The position numbers were made by a program, and so were the translations under genes. 44,542 bases of DNA from an uncultured Collinsella sp. (GTDB lineage: Bacteria > Actinomycetota > Coriobacteriia > Coriobacteriales > Coriobacteriaceae), in assembly GCA_900541195.1 (NCBI GenBank), contig UQIY01000014.1, positions 1-44,542 of the forward strand. Direction: 5' to 3'. How positions within the stretch are numbered: position 1 is the stretch's first letter; every line of letters starts with the position of its first letter. Below the pieces are notes generated by a model, which did no database searches, was not told where the DNA came from, and worked only from the letters and a program-made list of their open reading frames with translations. Positions 1-8,320 of the stretch are shown here, in pieces.

Positions 1-9
1 GGCTCGCTC

Positions 10-32
10 GGAAAGCACATTAAGTGCTTTCC
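10..32. repeat. 9-bp perfect hairpin at the window edge
   Basis: GGAAAGCAC and GTGCTTTCC pair perfectly around the loop ATTAA, inside GC-rich sequence with GGCTCG on both sides. It lies beyond the 3' end of the minus-strand aminotransferase gene. No T-run follows directly, so it is more likely a dispersed palindrome or part of a larger structure cut by the window edge than a simple terminator. No gene is visible in 1-178. Confidence 0.4.
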
Positions 33-178
33 GGCTCGTGCGGAATCTACGAAAACCTTGCGCCCGGCCTTCGGCGGCGCGGCCTGCGGTGACTTTGGGG
101 CAGCCCGGTTTTCCGTTGACCGGCGCGCCCCACGCATAACCCTTATGTCGGTGGGCTGATGTGTTGCGTCCCCGATGG

Positions 179-1315
179 CTACAAGGTTGAAATGAAGGTG
201 GACAGGCGATTTAGGCCTTCGTCTAGGTCTTTGTCGGAGACGCAGTAGCTTAGGCGGATGTGGCCTTCGGTGCCGAAGCAGTCTCCCGGGACTAGGGCTA
301 CGTTGGCCTCTTTGATGGCTTTGATGCAGAAGTCTTCGCTCGTTAGGCCGTATTGTTTGATGCTGGGGAAGGCGTAGAAGGCTCCTGCCGGTTCCACTAC
401 GTCGAGGCCCATGGCGTCTAAGGCTGCGAGCACGCGTTCGCGACGGGCTCGGTAGACTTTGAGCATGGGGGTTGGGTCGACGGTCAGGGCTCGCGCTGCG
501 GCGTCCATCTCAAAGGAGACGGCACTCGATACTAAGTATTGGTGGGCCTTTGCGATCTCGGCGATGACGGGGGCTGCGGCTGCGAGCCAGCCCAAGCGCC
601 AGCCGGTCATGGCCCAGGGCTTGGAGAAGCTCTCGATAACGACCGTCTGCTCGCGCAGCTCCGGGTGGCGCTGGGCAAATCGCTCGTAGCCGTCCACGTA
701 GACCAGGCGGTTATATACGTCGTCGCAGACCACGTAGATGCCCGCCTGCTCCGCCACGTGTGCCACGGCGTCGAGCGATGACGCGTCGAGGATGCATCCC
801 GTAGGATTGTTGGGCGAGCAGATGACGATAGCCTTGGTCGCCGGCGTTACGCAGGCACGAAGTGCGTCTTCGTCAATCTGGAATTGCGCAGGCTCCGTAT
901 CCAAAAAGACCGCTTTGGCGTGGTTGGCCACGACGATGTTCTCGTATAGGCCAAAGGCCGGCGTGGGGATGATGACCTCGTCGCCGGGGTTGAGCATAGC
1001 CATGGATGCTGCCGACAGGGCCTCGGTCGCGCCGTCGGTCAGGATGACCTCGTCGGCCGAAAACGCCAGGCCCGCGTTCCCCATGTAGGCAGACAGCGCC
1101 TCGCGCAGGGCGGGGCGACCGTTGTTGGGCGGATAGTGCGTGTCGCCGCGGCCCAGCGCGGCGGTCACCTCGGCGCTAATCACATCGGGCGTGGGAAAAT
1201 CGGGCTCGCCAAGCGCAAGCGCGATGCACCCTGGGTGCTGGGCAGCGAGCGCGTTAATCCGACGGATGCCGGAGGGCTTAAGCGTGGCAAGCGAGGTATT
1301 CATGGGCAGACGCAT
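179..1315 (-). CDS. Pyridoxal-phosphate aminotransferase, class I/II (aspartate aminotransferase-like)
   Basis: Predicted cytosolic PLP enzyme of fold type I that moves an amino group between an amino acid and a 2-oxo acid. The 378 residues match the usual length. Visible marks are GEPDFPTP near residue 36, the cofactor-contact motif SPNNPTG at 167-173, an Asp pair at 198-199, and the Schiff-base lysine K232 in SFSKPWAMTGWR; a late Arg in HIRLSYC fits the substrate carboxylate contact. The ATG start follows AAAGGAA with about 5 bases between; a second Met at residue 5 is less well placed. It diverges from the gene at 1409. The substrate cannot be told from sequence; aspartate, alanine or aromatic amino acids are all possible. 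Confidence 0.9.
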   Translation of the reverse strand: MRLPMNTSLATLKPSGIRRINALAAQHPGCIALALGEPDFPTPDVISAEVTAALGRGDTHYPPNNGRPALREALSAYMGNAGLAFSADEVILTDGATEALSAASMAMLNPGDEVIIPTPAFGLYENIVVANHAKAVFLDTEPAQFQIDEDALRACVTPATKAIVICSPNNPTGCILDASSLDAVAHVAEQAGIYVVCDDVYNRLVYVDGYERFAQRHPELREQTVVIESFSKPWAMTGWRLGWLAAAAPVIAEIAKAHQYLVSSAVSFEMDAAARALTVDPTPMLKVYRARRERVLAALDAMGLDVVEPAGAFYAFPSIKQYGLTSEDFCIKAIKEANVALVPGDCFGTEGHIRLSYCVSDKDLDEGLNRLSTFISTL

Positions 1316-1408
1316 GGCATTCCTTTCGTAAGGGTTGCACTAGGATAGCGCGGCGGGGCGCCGTCAGACGGTGTAACCTAAACGGAAACCAACCGGAAAG
1401 GAGGCGGC

Positions 1409-2068
1409 ATGGAGACGATCGCGCGCGGCGATGTACCAAAAACGTTGCAGACCATTGCGTATATCAGCATTCCCAATAGCGCCGATCTTGAGTTTTTGCT
1501 CTGGGACCTGCAGGATGCCATCGCGGCCTATGCCCGGCTTTCCGGCACCGCGCTCCCCCGCCCGGTCGATTTGGAGGCGGATGATGCCGGTGCAGTCGAT
1601 GGCATGGTGCTCGCTGTTGATGATGCATTTGATGATGAGGCTATGATCGCTGTCGAGCAGATACTCGATCGCCTTAAGAATACAGACGCGCGCGTCTATG
1701 TCATCGTCCAAGCCCTGTCCAAAAACACCAAGCAGGCGGACGAAGTCCTCGACCGCCTGTACCGAGCATGTATTCTACGTGACCTGCCATGGTGCGACGG
1801 CGTTGTCGTCTGTGCCGGCAGCGGCATCGCAGCGCTTCGCCATTCCCCACGCATGGGCCTCATGCGCCGACCATTTTCGGAAGCGATGGATAAGCTTGTG
1901 GGCGCTGTGCGCATGGGCTGCTCCATTGAGCATGCGCAGCTGCTTGGCGGTGGCAATGCCGGTAGCGTCGATGCCGACGGTATGGTGCGCGTCAAGCCCG
2001 CGCTGCCCGCACCAATCTGGCATGCCATCATGAAACGCCTCGGCACCCGCGCCCAATCAGATATCTAA
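1409..2068 (+). CDS. Unrecognised protein, possible flavodoxin-like alpha/beta fold
   Basis: A 219-residue protein I do not recognise. It has no signal peptide and no membrane segment. Alternating hydrophobic strands (TIAYISI near 15, VDGMVLAVDD near 64, ARVYVIVQAL near 94, CDGVVVCAGSG near 128) separated by helices suggest an open alpha/beta sheet, as in flavodoxins or NADPH-FMN reductases, but no certain cofactor motif is present. AAAGGAGG lies 5 bases before the ATG, a strong ribosome site that fixes the start. It converges with the DNA glycosylase gene with one base between the stop codons. Function is unknown. Confidence 0.7.
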   Translation: METIARGDVPKTLQTIAYISIPNSADLEFLLWDLQDAIAAYARLSGTALPRPVDLEADDAGAVDGMVLAVDDAFDDEAMIAVEQILDRLKNTDARVYVIVQALSKNTKQADEVLDRLYRACILRDLPWCDGVVVCAGSGIAALRHSPRMGLMRRPFSEAMDKLVGAVRMGCSIEHAQLLGGGNAGSVDADGMVRVKPALPAPIWHAIMKRLGTRAQSDI

Positions 2069-2069
2069 A

Positions 2070-2633
2070 TTACAGAGCGCCCCAGTCAACGGCCTCGCGC
2101 CAGCGCTCGACAAGGCGTTCCAGGCGCCATGCCGCATTGGCGGGACTTGTCGACGGCAGAACGATGGCCGGCAGCCCGGTGCGTTCTTGTAGATAGCGCT
2201 TGTAGAGCCGACCAGCTGTACCACCGTTGCATATCACCTGCTCAATGGGAGCTGCGCCGGCAATGCGCTCGACATGTACCGGCACAACGTTGCGAATGCT
2301 CGCGTCACTCGAGCCCTTAATGTCACAGCTCTCGATCACGTCCCACAGGGCCACGCCGCCGTTCAGCAGCATGGAGCGCTTGGCGACAATCGAGGCGTCG
2401 AGCGTCGCAGGCTCACCGCTTGCCAAAGGGTCGCCCTCGTTGGGCGGCACGGGCACACCGAGGCATGCGGCCATCACGCGCCAAAAGCGATTCTGAGGGT
2501 TACCGTAATAAAAGGCATTGGCACGCGAAAGCACCGAGGGAAACGACCCGAGCACCAAAACGCGCGAGTGCTCGTCAAACACGGGTTCAAACCCATGCTC
2601 AATATGTTGATAGCCCTCGTCCGGCGCGGCCAC
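2070..2633 (-). CDS. Hypoxanthine/deoxyinosine-DNA glycosylase (uracil-DNA glycosylase superfamily)
   Basis: Predicted base-excision repair enzyme removing hypoxanthine (deaminated adenine) from DNA. At 187 residues it is typical for the HDG family. GSFPS is at 29-33, FYYGNPQNRFW at 41-51, and the C-terminal loop LPSTSPANA near 160; these correspond to the three conserved blocks of this subfamily. The start is GTG at 2633, three bases after the stop of the amylase gene, so translation is probably coupled; GAGGG within the amylase end may serve as ribosome site. Pairing a repair enzyme with an amylase is an operon of convenience rather than an obvious pathway. Confidence 0.85.
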   Translation of the reverse strand: MAAPDEGYQHIEHGFEPVFDEHSRVLVLGSFPSVLSRANAFYYGNPQNRFWRVMAACLGVPVPPNEGDPLASGEPATLDASIVAKRSMLLNGGVALWDVIESCDIKGSSDASIRNVVPVHVERIAGAAPIEQVICNGGTAGRLYKRYLQERTGLPAIVLPSTSPANAAWRLERLVERWREAVDWGAL

Positions 2634-2636
2634 GAG

Positions 2637-4013
2637 CTAGGCCCTCAGCAGATAGCGCACCTCGTAGGGTGCAAGCTCAAGGGTACCCGTCGGCTCGACC
2701 GTGGGAGCATCGTCGGCAAGTAGGTCGACGAAGGAGCCGTTGAGTTCGCCGGCTCCAAAGGTATAGGGCTCGTTCACGGCATTGACCGCCACAAGCACCG
2801 TCGCGTCGTCGCAGGCGCGCTCGAACAGCAGCTGCTTGTTCTGGATCACCACGTTGCGATAGGCACCGTAGTTGAGAGCACGGGCCGCCGCGTCGTCGGT
2901 CGAGCGCAGGTGCGTGAGCTGCTTGATGAAGGCCGTCAGCTCGTTGGGCGCAGGCTCATCGAGCGCAGGTCGCAGCGCCCAGTCGCCATCGGGGCCGCCC
3001 TTTTCGCCAGCAATTCCCCACTCGCTACCGTAATAGACGCACGGAATGCCTGGCATGCCAAACAGCATGCCATAGGCGGGGCGTAGGCAAGACTTGTCGG
3101 TAAGGATGCTCGCCAGGCGCGGCACATCGTGGTTGTCGACAAACGACAGCAGGTGTTTGCCGCGGTAGATGCACCACGGATCGCCGCCAAACTGGCGATG
3201 CAACGAATGGGCAATCTCGAACATGTTGACCGAATTAAAGCTGGAGTAAAGGCCCTTGTAACACTCGTAGTTGGTGCAGGAGTCGAGCATCTCGTCGTTG
3301 ACGATCTGGTTGTAGTCGCCGTGGAGCGTCTCACCAATCAGCACAAAGTCGGACTTGAGCTCACGGGTAAAAGTATGCAGGCGGCGCATAAAATCGCGAT
3401 CGAGCATATAGGCGACGTCCAGGCGCAGACCGTCGACGCCAAAGACTTCGGCCCAGCGGCGCACGGACTCAAGCAGGTAATCGACCACAGCGGGATTTTG
3501 CAGGTTGAGCTTCACAAGCTCAAAATGGCCTTCCCAACCCTCGTACCAAAAGCCGTCACCATAGCAGGAGTCGCCATCAAAGCTAATGTGGAACCAGTCC
3601 TTGTAGGGCGAGTCCCACTTGCGCTCCCGCACATCACGGAAGGCCCAAAAGCCGCGACCGACGTGGTTGAAGACGGCATCGAGCACCACGCGGATGCCAC
3701 GGGCGTGCAGCGTCTCGCATACGGCGGCAAAATCGGCATCCCCACCCAGGCGGCGGTCGATATGGCGCAGGCTGCGCGTATCATAGCCGTGGCTATCAGA
3801 CTCGAGCGGCGGGTTGATCAGCACAGCGCCAATACCGAGCTCTTGCAGGTAGTCGGCCCATTGGGCGATTTTCATGATGGGCGCATCGGGGTTGGGCGCG
3901 ACGCTGGCAGCCTGGGCGAGCTCATCCTCGGCAACGGGCGCGGCATTCTCGCGCGGAGCTCCACAGAAGCCCAGCGGATAGATCTGATAGAACGTCGTCT
4001 CGTATGCCCACAT
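2637..4013 (-). CDS. Alpha-amylase family glycoside hydrolase (GH13)
   Basis: Cytosolic GH13 enzyme cutting or transferring alpha-1,4-glucosidic bonds in maltodextrins. The 458 residues contain the classic regions: DAVFNH at 112-117, GLRLDVAY with nucleophile D199, LIGETLH with acid/base E228, and FVDNHD with D296. No signal peptide is seen, so it would act on imported oligosaccharides or internal glycogen. A short C-terminal beta domain follows the barrel; the bulky N-terminal domain of neopullulanases is missing. It is the first gene of a pair with the DNA glycosylase. Exact specificity (maltogenic, cyclodextrinase-like, alpha-glucosidase) cannot be fixed. Confidence 0.9.
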   Translation of the reverse strand: MWAYETTFYQIYPLGFCGAPRENAAPVAEDELAQAASVAPNPDAPIMKIAQWADYLQELGIGAVLINPPLESDSHGYDTRSLRHIDRRLGGDADFAAVCETLHARGIRVVLDAVFNHVGRGFWAFRDVRERKWDSPYKDWFHISFDGDSCYGDGFWYEGWEGHFELVKLNLQNPAVVDYLLESVRRWAEVFGVDGLRLDVAYMLDRDFMRRLHTFTRELKSDFVLIGETLHGDYNQIVNDEMLDSCTNYECYKGLYSSFNSVNMFEIAHSLHRQFGGDPWCIYRGKHLLSFVDNHDVPRLASILTDKSCLRPAYGMLFGMPGIPCVYYGSEWGIAGEKGGPDGDWALRPALDEPAPNELTAFIKQLTHLRSTDDAAARALNYGAYRNVVIQNKQLLFERACDDATVLVAVNAVNEPYTFGAGELNGSFVDLLADDAPTVEPTGTLELAPYEVRYLLRA

Positions 4014-4084
4014 AGCAACCTCCCGGTAAGCTCAACACAACGACATCCATTGTATGCCCGGCTTGTATCCTCTTCCCCAAAATA

Positions 4085-4151
4085 AGTTGCGGTGGAATAG
4101 TTCCTGCTTGGGCCTTCAGAAGCCTTAAACAGGAACTATTCCACCGCAACT
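4085..4151. repeat. Dispersed 22-bp inverted repeat, copy 1
   Basis: Two perfect 22-bp arms, beginning AGTTGCGGTGG on the left and ending CCACCGCAACT on the right (4085-4106 and 4130-4151), enclose a 23-base loop with a short inner stem (GGGCCTT/AAGCC). A second copy with the same arms but a different loop is at 8227-8293. No coding frame or T-run belongs to it. Confidence 0.85.
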
Positions 4152-4166
4152 GATGAGGGGACGTGA

Positions 4167-5363
4167 TTAGGCGACGGGCTTGGCGCGGCGTATGGCCGGG
4201 AATAGTATCGTGATAGCGAGGATGACGCCCACGACGGCGATTGCGCCACCTGCGCAGCCGATCCAGGCGATACCGGGGCCCGAAACCACGGCGCCACCGA
4301 TCGCGGTGCCCGTACCGATACCGAGGTTGAACAGGCCCGAGAAGATTGACATGGCGACGGCCGACGAATCTGCCGGCGTGTGCTTGATGAGCTCGGCCTG
4401 AAACGCCACGTTAAAGGCCGTGGCGCAGCAACCCCACAGTGCGCAGACGGCAAGCACTGTCACGAGCGACGATGCGGCCGGCCCCATGAGCAGCAGGGCC
4501 ACCGGCACGCCGGAGAGCGTGATAGCCAAGAACGGGAAGCGATGCCCATCGAACAGGCGGCCAAACAGCCAGCTTCCGAGCAAACCAGAGCAGCCAAACG
4601 CCGTCAGCGTCATGGTAATGGCGCCCGCATCGACGTGCGCGACCTGCGCCAGGAAGGGCTCGATATAGCTGTAGCTTGCGTAATAGCCGGTCGCCATGAA
4701 GACCGTGACTGCGTAGAGCGCGATCAGGAGCGGGTTCTTGAGCAGCTCGGGCAACTGTTTGACGGTAAAGCGCTCGCCCGCCGGCATGGCCGGGAACACG
4801 GTCGCCTGGTAGACGACCGCGATGGCCGAGAGGACCCCGACCACGGCAAACGTCATGCGCCAGCCCACGGCCAAGCCAATAGCGCGACCGAGGGGCAGAC
4901 CAAAGATCTGCGCGATGGACGAGCCCGTAGCGATCATGCTGATGGCGAGCGCCCCGTGGCGCGTGTCGACCAGGCGCGAGGCCATAATCGAAGCGACCGA
5001 CCAGAACACGGCATGTGCGCAAGCGACCACCAGGCGCGCACAGACCAGGATGGGATAAGTCGGCGCCACAGCGGACAGAAACTGGCCCAGCGAAAACACG
5101 GCCAGCACGCCCAGCAGCATCCGCTTGAACTCAAAGCGCGAAGCGAACACCATGAGCGGCAGCGACAGCAGCATGACGCCCCAGGCGTAGACCGAGATCA
5201 TGATGCCTGCTTGGGCCTCCGTGAGCGAGAACGATGCGGCAATATCAGTCAGAAGACCGATGGGCATGAACTCCGACGTGTTGAATACGAACGCGCAACA
5301 GGCGAGCCCAATAAGCGGGAGCCACTGCTTGAGTGAGATGCCATCTTGTCTTGCCTGAGTCAT
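4167..5363 (-). CDS. MFS efflux transporter, SotB/sugar-efflux-like
   Basis: Inner-membrane major facilitator protein with 12 predicted helices over 398 residues. The N-terminal half matches the SotB pattern: FNTSEFMPIGLL in helix 1, AGIMISVYAWGVMLLSLPLM in helix 2, AHAVFWS in helix 4, GLPLGR and GWRMTFA in helices 5-6. Members of this DHA1 branch export sugars or drugs by proton antiport; the substrate here is unknown. The ATG at 5363 is chosen because GGAGAGG lies about 9 bases upstream and helix 1 then starts correctly; the frame remains open 16 codons further. A promoter is visible just upstream. Confidence 0.85.
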   Translation of the reverse strand: MTQARQDGISLKQWLPLIGLACCAFVFNTSEFMPIGLLTDIAASFSLTEAQAGIMISVYAWGVMLLSLPLMVFASRFEFKRMLLGVLAVFSLGQFLSAVAPTYPILVCARLVVACAHAVFWSVASIMASRLVDTRHGALAISMIATGSSIAQIFGLPLGRAIGLAVGWRMTFAVVGVLSAIAVVYQATVFPAMPAGERFTVKQLPELLKNPLLIALYAVTVFMATGYYASYSYIEPFLAQVAHVDAGAITMTLTAFGCSGLLGSWLFGRLFDGHRFPFLAITLSGVPVALLLMGPAASSLVTVLAVCALWGCCATAFNVAFQAELIKHTPADSSAVAMSIFSGLFNLGIGTGTAIGGAVVSGPGIAWIGCAGGAIAVVGVILAITILFPAIRRAKPVA

Positions 5364-5399
5364 GTAGGAAACCTCTCCGATTGTCTTGGGCGGTGGGCG

Positions 5400-5429
5400 A
5401 TTATATAGCAACGGCCCCGCATCCGTCAG
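5400..5429 (-). promoter_or_regulatory. Candidate promoter of the SotB-like gene
   Basis: On the minus strand CTGACG (5429-5424) and a perfect TATAAT (5405-5400) are 18 bases apart, 37 bases upstream of the start codon. The -35 lies inside the loop of the feoB terminator-like hairpin. Confidence 0.55.
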
Positions 5430-5441
5430 TACAGATGCGGG
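5414..5441 (-). terminator. Terminator-like hairpin after feoB
   Basis: CCCGCATC and GATGCGGG form an 8-bp stem around a 10-12 base loop, about 45 bases after the feoB stop. There is no strong T-run, so termination may be weak. Confidence 0.45.
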
Positions 5442-5486
5442 ACCGCAATCAACTCAATACACAGAGGTTGCGCCGTCAATACATAA

Positions 5487-7847
5487 CTAAGCCAACCCCA
5501 GCAATATGCCCGCCGAATGCACGACAAACGCCACGATCCAGGCGACCGTCACTTGAAACGCGAACACGGCAACGGCGTAGCGCGCGCCCAGCTCGCTCTT
5601 GACGGCGCCGATGGCTGCCACACAGGGCGGGTACAGCAGCGTAAAGACCAGGAACACATAGGCAGTGAACGGCGAAAACATGGTCGACAGTGCCGCGGGC
5701 GAGGTCGCGCCCAAAAGCACCGTGAGGGTCGAGATGACACTCTCCTTGGCGATAAGTCCGGTGACGAGCGCCGTGGATGCACGCCAGTCGCCAAACCCAA
5801 GCGGCGTCAGCGCCGGCGCAATGATGCTGCCGAGACCCGCAAGCAGACTCTGCGACTGATCGGCGACCACATTAAAGCGGATGTCGAACGTCTGAAGGAA
5901 CCAGATGACCACGGTAGCGGCAAAGATAATGGTAAAGGCCCTGGTAATAAAGTCTTTGGCCTTATCCCATGCCAGCATCACCGTCGTCTTGACGCTCGGC
6001 AGGCGGTAATTGGGCAGCTCCATGATAAACGGCACCGGGTCGCCCTTAAATGCCGTGCGGTTGAGTACCAAAGCCGCGATACAGCCAACCGCAATGCCGA
6101 TCAGATAGAGCGAGACCATGGCGGGAACCGTCGCCTGTGGGAAAAACGCCCCGCACAGCAGACCATAGACCGGCAACTTGGCCGAGCAGCTCATGAACGG
6201 CGTGAGCATGACCGTCATCTTGCGGTCGTGCTCGGATGGGAGCGTACGGGTCGACATGATAGCCGGCACGGTGCAGCCAAACCCGACGAGCATGGGTACA
6301 AAGCTGCGGCCCGACAGGCCAAAACGACGCAGCACCTTATCCATGACAAAGGCGACGCGCGCCATGTAGCCCGAGTCTTCCAGAATGGAGAGGAACAAGA
6401 AGAGCACGACGATAATCGGCAGGAAGGTCAGCACACTGCCCACGCCCGTAAGCACGCCGTCGACAGCCAGCGAGCGCACCACGTCGTTGGTGCCGAACGC
6501 CTTGAGGCCCGCATCGGCCGAGGCGATGATAGCAGCGATACCGTCCTCCATGAGTCCCTGCAACGCCGCGCCGATCACGCCAAACGTCAGCCAAAAGACG
6601 AGGCCCATGATCACCAGGAACGCCGGAATGGCCGTGTAGCGACCCGTCAGGATGCGGTCGATCTTGACGGAGCGCACGTGCTCGCGGCTTTCGTGCGGTT
6701 TGACGACGCAGCGCCCGCACACGTCGCCGATAAAGCTAAAGCGCATATCGGCCAGCGCGGACAGGCGGTCGGTGCCGGCCTCGCCCTCCATCTGGGTAAT
6801 GATGTGCTCGATAGCGTCGAGCTCGTTGCGATCCAGGTGAAGCGCCTCGGTCACCAGCTCGTCGCCCTCAACCAGCTTGGTCGCCGCAAAGCGCACCGGG
6901 ATGTGCGCCGTCACGGCATGGTCCTCGATCAGGTTGGCAATGCCGTGGATGCAGCGATGCAGTGCGCCGCCGTCCGATCCATCGGGCGCACAGAAGTCCA
7001 GGCGACCGGGGCGCTCGCGGAACCGCGCCACGTGCAAGGCATGATCCACCAGCTCGCCGATACCCTCGTTGCGGGCAGCGCTAATGGGAACAACGGGCAC
7101 GCCCAACAGGCTCTCGAGCAGGTTGACGTCCACGGCGCCGCCGTTGGCCGTCACCTCGTCCATCATGTTGAGCGCGATGACCATGGGGCGGTCGAGCTCC
7201 ATAAGCTGCAGCGTCAGGTACAGGTTACGTTCGATGTTGGTGGCGTCGATGATGTCGATGATGGCGTCGGGGTTTTCGTCCAAGATGAATTGGCGGCTGA
7301 CGATCTCTTCGCCCGTGTACGGCGACAGGGAGTAAATGCCGGGCAGATCGGTAACGCTTGCCTCGGGATGGTTACGGATGGTGCCGTCCTTGCGGTCGAC
7401 CGTCACGCCAGGAAAGTTACCGACGTGCTGGTTGGAGCCCGTAAGCTGGTTGAACAGCGTGGTCTTACCGCAGTTTTGGTTGCCGGCGAGGGCAAAATGC
7501 AGCGGTGCGCCCTCGGGCACGGCCGTTTTTGCCGCACGGGGCGAATACATCCCCTCGCCGAGTGCCGGATGCTCCGTCGTTCCGATTGCGGCGTTGGCGC
7601 GCGGACCGGTATCGGTGTCGTGCACATCCACGAGCTCAATGCGTGCGGCATCATCCTTGCGCAGCGTCAACTCGTAGCCACGCAGGCGAATCTCGAGCGG
7701 ATCGCCCATGGGGGCGTACTTCATCATGGTGACTTCGGTGCCCGGCGTTAGACCCATGTCCAAAATATGCTGTCGGAGTGCCTGATCGTCCGATGCCACC
7801 GATGCGACAACGGCGTCCTTTCCAATCTCGAGTGTATCGAGCTTCAC
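5487..7847 (-). CDS. feoB: Ferrous iron transporter FeoB with fused N-terminal FeoA domain
   Basis: Fe(II) uptake permease of the inner membrane. With the GTG start at 7847 the protein has 786 residues. Residues 1-75 form a FeoA (SH3-like) domain. The GTPase domain follows, with G1 GNQNCGKT at 122-129, G3 DLPG at 167-170 and G4 NMMD at 227-230. The membrane part carries both Gate regions (GFGCTVPAIMSTRTL and MSCSAKLPVYGLLCGAFF) and about ten helices. GTG is preferred because GGGGGAGG lies 9 bases upstream and the FeoA fold starts there; longer readings from 7898 or 7967 would translate the operator region. No separate feoA or feoC is adjacent. Two operator palindromes upstream suggest iron-dependent repression. 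Confidence 0.93.
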   Translation of the reverse strand: MKLDTLEIGKDAVVASVASDDQALRQHILDMGLTPGTEVTMMKYAPMGDPLEIRLRGYELTLRKDDAARIELVDVHDTDTGPRANAAIGTTEHPALGEGMYSPRAAKTAVPEGAPLHFALAGNQNCGKTTLFNQLTGSNQHVGNFPGVTVDRKDGTIRNHPEASVTDLPGIYSLSPYTGEEIVSRQFILDENPDAIIDIIDATNIERNLYLTLQLMELDRPMVIALNMMDEVTANGGAVDVNLLESLLGVPVVPISAARNEGIGELVDHALHVARFRERPGRLDFCAPDGSDGGALHRCIHGIANLIEDHAVTAHIPVRFAATKLVEGDELVTEALHLDRNELDAIEHIITQMEGEAGTDRLSALADMRFSFIGDVCGRCVVKPHESREHVRSVKIDRILTGRYTAIPAFLVIMGLVFWLTFGVIGAALQGLMEDGIAAIIASADAGLKAFGTNDVVRSLAVDGVLTGVGSVLTFLPIIVVLFLFLSILEDSGYMARVAFVMDKVLRRFGLSGRSFVPMLVGFGCTVPAIMSTRTLPSEHDRKMTVMLTPFMSCSAKLPVYGLLCGAFFPQATVPAMVSLYLIGIAVGCIAALVLNRTAFKGDPVPFIMELPNYRLPSVKTTVMLAWDKAKDFITRAFTIIFAATVVIWFLQTFDIRFNVVADQSQSLLAGLGSIIAPALTPLGFGDWRASTALVTGLIAKESVISTLTVLLGATSPAALSTMFSPFTAYVFLVFTLLYPPCVAAIGAVKSELGARYAVAVFAFQVTVAWIVAFVVHSAGILLGLA

Positions 7848-7889
7848 GTCCGTGTTCCTCCCCCGGCGCCCACAGGGCGTTGTATTTAT

Positions 7890-7922
7890 GTTCACCATGG
7901 CTAACCGTTTGCCATGGCTAAC
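7890..7922. promoter_or_regulatory. Tandem operator upstream of feoAB, probably metal-responsive
   Basis: Two adjacent 16-bp palindromes centred on CCATGG, both close to the ideal GTTAGCCATGGCTAAC, occupy 7890-7905 and 7907-7922. On the minus strand they lie directly after the -10 candidate TACAAT (7930-7925). Such a position suits a repressor of the DtxR/IdeR type, but the protein is not identified here. Confidence 0.6.
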
Positions 7923-8010
7923 CAATTGTAACCATGCATGATAGCGCGAACACAAAACGACGTTCAATCGACAGATCGGTGCGATGGGGACAGGCAGGAG
8001 AGTTCAGGGC

Positions 8011-8175
8011 CATAGTTTCCCGATGAGGCCTCTCGGGGAAACTACATCCCAGAATTCCGGCTCGAAACGGGATATGGTTTCCCAAACAGGCCTCTTACGG
8101 AAAATGCATCCCGGAATCCCCGCTCGAAACGGGACGCGCTTTCCCAGTCGAGGCCCTATGGGAAACTGCGTCCCA
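8011..8175. repeat. 62-bp tandem repeat, two full units and a partial third
   Basis: Units begin near TTTCCC at 8016, 8078 and 8140, an exact 62-base step. Each has TTTCCC...AGGCC...GGAAA, then ATCCC or GTCCC; the first two also share GCTCGAAACGGGA. Unit 1 folds as TAGTTTCCC/GGGAAACTA. The third unit is followed by GAAACTGCGTCCCA pairing with TGGGGCGCAGTTTC (8163-8205, one mismatch). The stretch 7968-8320 holds no credible gene. Confidence 0.75.
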
Positions 8176-8226
8176 CCTTGAAAGGCAAAACTGGGGCGCA
8201 GTTTCCGGACGGGGCATCAAAAACGA

Positions 8227-8293
8227 AGTTGCGGTGGAATAGTTCCTGGATGGGCTGGTTGATGCCCCAGATAGGAACTATTTCACCGCAAGT
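8227..8293. repeat. Dispersed 22-bp inverted repeat, copy 2
   Basis: Left arm from 8227 (AGTTGCGGTGG onward) is identical to copy 1 at 4085; the right arm 8273-8293 has two mismatches. The loop differs but again contains an inner stem (GGGC/GCCC). It lies just beyond the 3' end of the hydrolase gene. Confidence 0.8.
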
Positions 8294-8320
8294 TATTGAA
8301 GGGCTTGGATGCCGGGACTC

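Noticed and set aside
5517..7751. 744-codon open frame on the plus strand opposite feoB
   Set aside because: It mirrors feoB codon use, has His/Arg/Gly-rich composition without domains, and no ribosome site; a GC-driven shadow.
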